From: an uncultured Pseudomonadota bacterium
Lineage (GTDB): Bacteria; Myxococcota_A; UBA796; UBA9615
Direction: 5' to 3'
Length of the DNA stretch: 43,109 bases
NCBI GenBank assembly: GCA_937891735.1
Contig: CALAGR010000498.1
Location: forward strand, 1-43,109
Under the pieces are notes generated by a model that worked only from the letters and a program-made list of their open reading frames with translations, made no database searches and was not told where the DNA came from. Below, one piece after another: positions 40,229 through 43,109 of the stretch. The position numbers and the translations under genes are program-made. Positions within the stretch are counted from its first letter, which is position 1; the number at the start of each line of letters is the position of its first letter.

Positions 40229-41293
40229 CTACTCGGCCGGCGGCGCGCTGCCTACGTCCTCGATCAGCTCGTAGGTGATCTCGACGATCGCCAACTCTGG
40301 GGGGATGAACTCCACCGGGAAGGTCACCGAGTTGGTGGTCCGGTCGTAGGACCAGGTGCTCCCGTTGGCGGGCGTGCCGTCGATCAACACCGCAAGCGTG
40401 TCCTCCTTGGGGACCCTGCGCAGATAGAAGGTCCGCTTCATTCCGGCGGCCTCGAGCCCGAGCTCCGTCAAGAAGGTCGCCCAGTCCTGGGAGCAGATCG
40501 ACAGGAAGTTGCCTCCGACCGCGTCGATGACCTCCCAGTAGCCCGTGCCCTCGTCGGCGTTGTTGTCCCCGGCGTCACAGCCGCCCGGACGGTCTCCGAT
40601 GATCCCCGTGAAGAACACCTTGTCGCCCCCCGTCGGACCCTTGAGGTCGTACAGGAACCAGGGGATGTACTCGTCCGGGCCGATCCCCCCGCAGGTCGAG
40701 AAGGGGTTGCTGTCGCCGTACCGGTCGGGCTCATCGCTCACCACGATGATGGAGAGGAGCGCGTCCTCCCGATAGAAGCCCTCGTTGGGCCGGCCGATCT
40801 GGCTCTGCGTGGTGAGGGCGGAGTGGCTGCCTGACAGCCCCATCTCGCAGCTTCCATCGCCGTCGTCGCCGACGTTCGCCAGCGAGTTGAACGCGGTGAT
40901 CTTGTCCGGCGTGTCCGGATCGATCCACTTCGCGCCGTTGTACTCCCGGAGGATCCCCCAGTCGTTCGGGCTGCCCGGGGTCAGATCGCCCTCCACGACC
41001 CCGATGTGATAATCGAGCGTGGTGTTGATGAAGCTCTGGATGAAGGCATCGAAGTTGGCGCCGAGGACCTCCTGCTCATCGGCCATCGAGCACGAGTTGT
41101 CGACAACGAAGAGGATGTCGGACTCCGGCACCGTGCGCTGCTGGAACTCATCCACCCAGACGGTCGGCCCCAGGTTGTCCGGCTGATCGAAGAACTGGGG
41201 CGCCTCGTACACCGTGCGCAGCTCCGTCTCCGAGCAGGCGGACGACGCGACAACGACGAGGGCGAAGGGCAGGATCGCGAGTCTGGCGCGCAA
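40229..41293 (-). CDS. von Willebrand factor A-type lipoprotein
   Basis: 354 residues from TTG 41293, which has GGAGG four bases upstream; earlier in-frame codons overlap the murJ start region. Signal MRARLAILPFALVVVASSAC ends in a plausible lipobox. A VWA domain follows with an intact metal-binding motif ILFVVDNSCSMADEQE (DxSxS), then SIIVVSDEPD further on. Cysteines at four or more sites suggest disulfides. The last 80 residues form a separate beta-rich domain (FYLRRVPKEDTLAVLIDGTP to VEITYELIED). Such lipoproteins are common in Myxococcota, usually without known function; surface adhesion or protein binding is the general guess. Confidence 0.78.
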   Translation of the reverse strand: MRARLAILPFALVVVASSACSETELRTVYEAPQFFDQPDNLGPTVWVDEFQQRTVPESDILFVVDNSCSMADEQEVLGANFDAFIQSFINTTLDYHIGVVEGDLTPGSPNDWGILREYNGAKWIDPDTPDKITAFNSLANVGDDGDGSCEMGLSGSHSALTTQSQIGRPNEGFYREDALLSIIVVSDEPDRYGDSNPFSTCGGIGPDEYIPWFLYDLKGPTGGDKVFFTGIIGDRPGGCDAGDNNADEGTGYWEVIDAVGGNFLSICSQDWATFLTELGLEAAGMKRTFYLRRVPKEDTLAVLIDGTPANGSTWSYDRTTNSVTFPVEFIPPELAIVEITYELIEDVGSAPPAE

Positions 41294-41330
41294 GGAACCT
41301 CCGGACAGGAATCGAGGGACTCTAGCGACC

Positions 41331-42923
41331 GTGAGCGAAACGACGCAAGGAAACAACGCCGCGGGCAAGCGCGCCCGCCTGCTCCGCTCGGCGGCGTCGA
41401 TGAGCGTGATCACGCTCCTGTCCCGGGTGCTCGGGCTGCTCCGCGAACAGATCCGCGCGCATTACCTGGGCACGTCCCTGGCGTCCGATGCCTTCGGACT
41501 GGCCTTTCAGATCCCCAACCTGCTGCGACGTCTTGTTGCGGAGGGGGCGATGAGCGCGGGCTTCATCCCGGTCCTGAGCGACGTCGAGGAACGCGAAGGC
41601 CGGGCTGGCGCCATCCGCTTCGCGAACCGGTATTTCAACCTCGTGCTGGTCGTCCTGAGCGGCGTGACTGCCGTCGGCATGCTCGGCGCCTCCACCATCG
41701 TCTCGCTGTTCGTGCTGATCGGCGGGCGCGCCGTCCCGCCCGAGGCGGTGGAGTTGACCACCTCCCTCACCCGCTGGATGTTCCCGTACATCGCGTTCGT
41801 GTCCTTCGCAGCGGTCGCTCAGGGAGTGCTGAACACCTATCGGATCTTCTGGGTCTCAGCGGCCAGCTCGGTCGTCATGAACCTCGCCATCATCGGCGGC
41901 GCGGTGCTCCTGGTGGGGGTCGTGGATCAGCCCGTGTACGGCTTCGCCATCGGGGTGTTGGTCGCGGGTGTGCTCCAGTTCGCCGTCCAGGTGCCGTTCG
42001 TCTTCAAGCTGGGGTTCAAGTGGAAGCCCGACTTTCAGGTCGGACCGGGCGTCCGCAAGGCGTTGTGGCTCCTGGTCCCGACGTTGTTCGGCGCGGGCGT
42101 CTATCAGATCAACGTGCTGGTCTCGCAAGCCATCGCCTGGGGGCTGGGCAGCGGCGCCGTCTCGTCGCTGCAGTACTCGTCCAGGTTGCTCGAGCTCACC
42201 TTGGGCGTCTTTGCGGTGGCCATCTCGACGGTCGTGCTCCCCTCCCTGTCCAGGGAGGCGGCAGCCGGGAACCTGGACGAGGTCCGCGCCACGACGATGT
42301 ACGCGGTCCGGCTGTCCTGCTTCGTCTGCTTCCCGATGGCCGCGGCGCTCTTCCTGCTGCGCGCCGAGACCGCCTCTTTGCTGTTCGAGCGAGGTGCCTA
42401 CAAGGCCAGCTCCACGTCCATGACTGCGTATGCGATGGGCTTCCACCTGATCGGCCTCGTGCACATCGCGCTCGGCCGCATCTTCGTGCCGGTCTTCTAC
42501 GCCTTCAAGGACACGAAGACGCCCGTCCTCGTCGCCTTCGTCGCGATGTTCGTCAACATCGGGCTCTGCTACGGCCTGGCGGGCCCACTCGGGCACGGGG
42601 GCATCGCGCTGGCAAACACGGGCAGCGCCCTCGTCCAGACGGCGCTCCTGGCGTTCCTGCTGGGCCGCCACACCGGCCCACTTTCCGACGACACCACAGG
42701 GCGCTCCCTGCTGCTGTCCGGGCTCGCCACGGTAGCGGCCTGCGGCGTCGTGCTCGCCATGACCGGACCGCTCCTGGACGGGCACGCAGGCACATCCCTC
42801 GCCCTGCCGTACCTGCTGGTCCTGACGAGCGCGGTGGCGACCTTCCTCGCCACCTGCTGGCTCCTGCGGCATCCCGAGCTCACCGAGGTGGTCGACCTCA
42901 TCCGCAGACGACGGCGGAGCTGA
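41331..42923 (+). CDS. murJ: Lipid II flippase MurJ (MviN)
   Basis: 530-residue multi-pass inner membrane protein that moves lipid II across the membrane for peptidoglycan synthesis. MSVITLLSRVLGLLREQIRAHYLG, ASDAFGLAFQIPNLLRRLVAEGAMSAGFIPVL and the repeated hydrophobic spans to the C-terminus are characteristic; about 14 membrane segments. GTG 41331 gives the expected start; the nearest purine run (GAGGGA) is 12 bases upstream. It diverges from the VWA lipoprotein gene with a 37-bp gap. Confidence 0.95.
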   Translation: MSETTQGNNAAGKRARLLRSAASMSVITLLSRVLGLLREQIRAHYLGTSLASDAFGLAFQIPNLLRRLVAEGAMSAGFIPVLSDVEEREGRAGAIRFANRYFNLVLVVLSGVTAVGMLGASTIVSLFVLIGGRAVPPEAVELTTSLTRWMFPYIAFVSFAAVAQGVLNTYRIFWVSAASSVVMNLAIIGGAVLLVGVVDQPVYGFAIGVLVAGVLQFAVQVPFVFKLGFKWKPDFQVGPGVRKALWLLVPTLFGAGVYQINVLVSQAIAWGLGSGAVSSLQYSSRLLELTLGVFAVAISTVVLPSLSREAAAGNLDEVRATTMYAVRLSCFVCFPMAAALFLLRAETASLLFERGAYKASSTSMTAYAMGFHLIGLVHIALGRIFVPVFYAFKDTKTPVLVAFVAMFVNIGLCYGLAGPLGHGGIALANTGSALVQTALLAFLLGRHTGPLSDDTTGRSLLLSGLATVAACGVVLAMTGPLLDGHAGTSLALPYLLVLTSAVATFLATCWLLRHPELTEVVDLIRRRRRS

Positions 42924-42971
42924 GCGGGCCGCGCAGGGCCTGTTGTGATCGACCGCATCCCATCCCCCGCG

Positions 42972-43001
42972 CGATGGCCTCGTCGACGATGGCCTCGTCG
43001 A
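42972..43001 (+). repeat. Two exact copies of a 15-bp unit
   Basis: CGATGGCCTCGTCGA occurs at 42972-42986 and again at 42987-43001 without mismatch. Confidence 0.9.
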
Positions 43002-43055
43002 GCATCCGTGGCTTCGCGACCAGTTGGCCAGAAGCCACCGCTCAGCCTCGACCTC

Positions 43056-43109
43056 GATCCCGCCCGGGACGGTCGTCGGTCCCGCCCGGGACGGTCGTCG
43101 GTCCCGCCC
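43056..43109 (+). repeat. 22-bp tandem repeat at the window end
   Basis: Two exact 22-bp copies (43066-43087 and 43088-43109) follow a partial copy with one mismatch (43056-43065). Each unit contains the inverted repeat GGGAC/GTCCC. The window ends exactly at a unit boundary, which suggests the array continues or broke the assembly. Confidence 0.9.

Larger units (their letters stand above)
42924..43109. other. Terminal 186-bp segment with short tandem repeats
   Basis: After murJ no gene is supported. A short minus-strand frame (roughly 43010-42925) encodes a duplicated LDEAI/VDEAI but stops within murJ and has no recognisable start or domain. The region contains a 15-bp direct duplication and a 22-bp tandem repeat that runs off the end. 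Confidence 0.5.

Noticed and set aside
42925..43010. Short minus-strand frame with duplicated LDEAI/VDEAI.
   Set aside because: Bounded by a stop just upstream, overlapping murJ, with no ribosome binding site or homology visible. The duplication is explained by the 15-bp DNA repeat.

Overview
The window is GC-rich, gene-dense DNA from a Gram-negative bacterium. Evidence for an outer membrane includes RND/TolC efflux genes, a Pal-like lipoprotein, an LpxH-like phosphoesterase and several lipobox signal peptides. The myxobacteria-like gene style (a von Willebrand lipoprotein with a DNSCS motif, a zinc-ribbon regulator-like protein, many GTG/TTG starts, PilZ and PP2C signalling proteins) suggests Myxococcota or a neighbouring deltaproteobacterial lineage. 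That placement is inference, since no rRNA or marker comparison was possible. No rRNA, tRNA, IS element, phage or CRISPR was found.

Layout. 1-2305 (+): a 5'-truncated fatty acid desaturase, then a 2-hydroxyacid (phosphoglycerate-type) dehydrogenase. 2326-14048 (+): an efflux operon with a periplasmic adaptor, a PP2C phosphatase fused through a membrane segment to a degenerate OmpA-like domain, two tandem RND permeases and a TolC-like channel, with the last three genes overlapping by 4 bp. 14085-15257 (+): a zinc-ribbon protein with a YbjQ-like tail. 15285-25663 (-): ten closely packed genes, read in order PilZ, Pal-like, CpoB-like, a metallophosphatase/tetraheme cytochrome lipoprotein, TsaD, RsmA, NadK, RecN, PP2C and M23 peptidase. 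25974-27023 (+) is a TPR-type protein converging on phosphofructokinase (27024-28148, -). 28267-29145 (+) is an unknown lipoprotein converging on a small DUF4177-like protein (-), which diverges from RNase E/G (+). 32043-38849 (-) is an envelope cluster: LpxH-like phosphoesterase, small membrane protein, membrane-anchored toroid protein and a heterodimeric ABC exporter. RarA (+), a VWA lipoprotein (-) and MurJ (+) close the window, which ends inside a 22-bp tandem repeat.

The main discovery candidate is at 21735-23429 on the minus strand. One reading frame of 565 codons encodes a lipoprotein with an UshA-like metallophosphatase domain and four CXXCH haem motifs, but codon 92 is TGA, in a Cys-Gly-TGA context. 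The frame is otherwise open for 1.4 kb past it. Directly downstream is a hairpin whose GGUCU loop sits at the same distance from the UGA as the loop of the E. coli fdhF selenocysteine insertion element, with U17, G23 and U24 (fdhF numbering) all present. I read this as a selenoprotein with a CGU redox motif. The alternatives are a nonsense mutation or a sequencing error.

Other notable points are the PP2C-OmpA-like fusion inside the efflux operon, a K-G-D repeat inside one RND pump, several start codons placed 6-11 nt after a -10-like hexamer with no Shine-Dalgarno (probable leaderless mRNAs), and a structured leader in front of RNase E/G.
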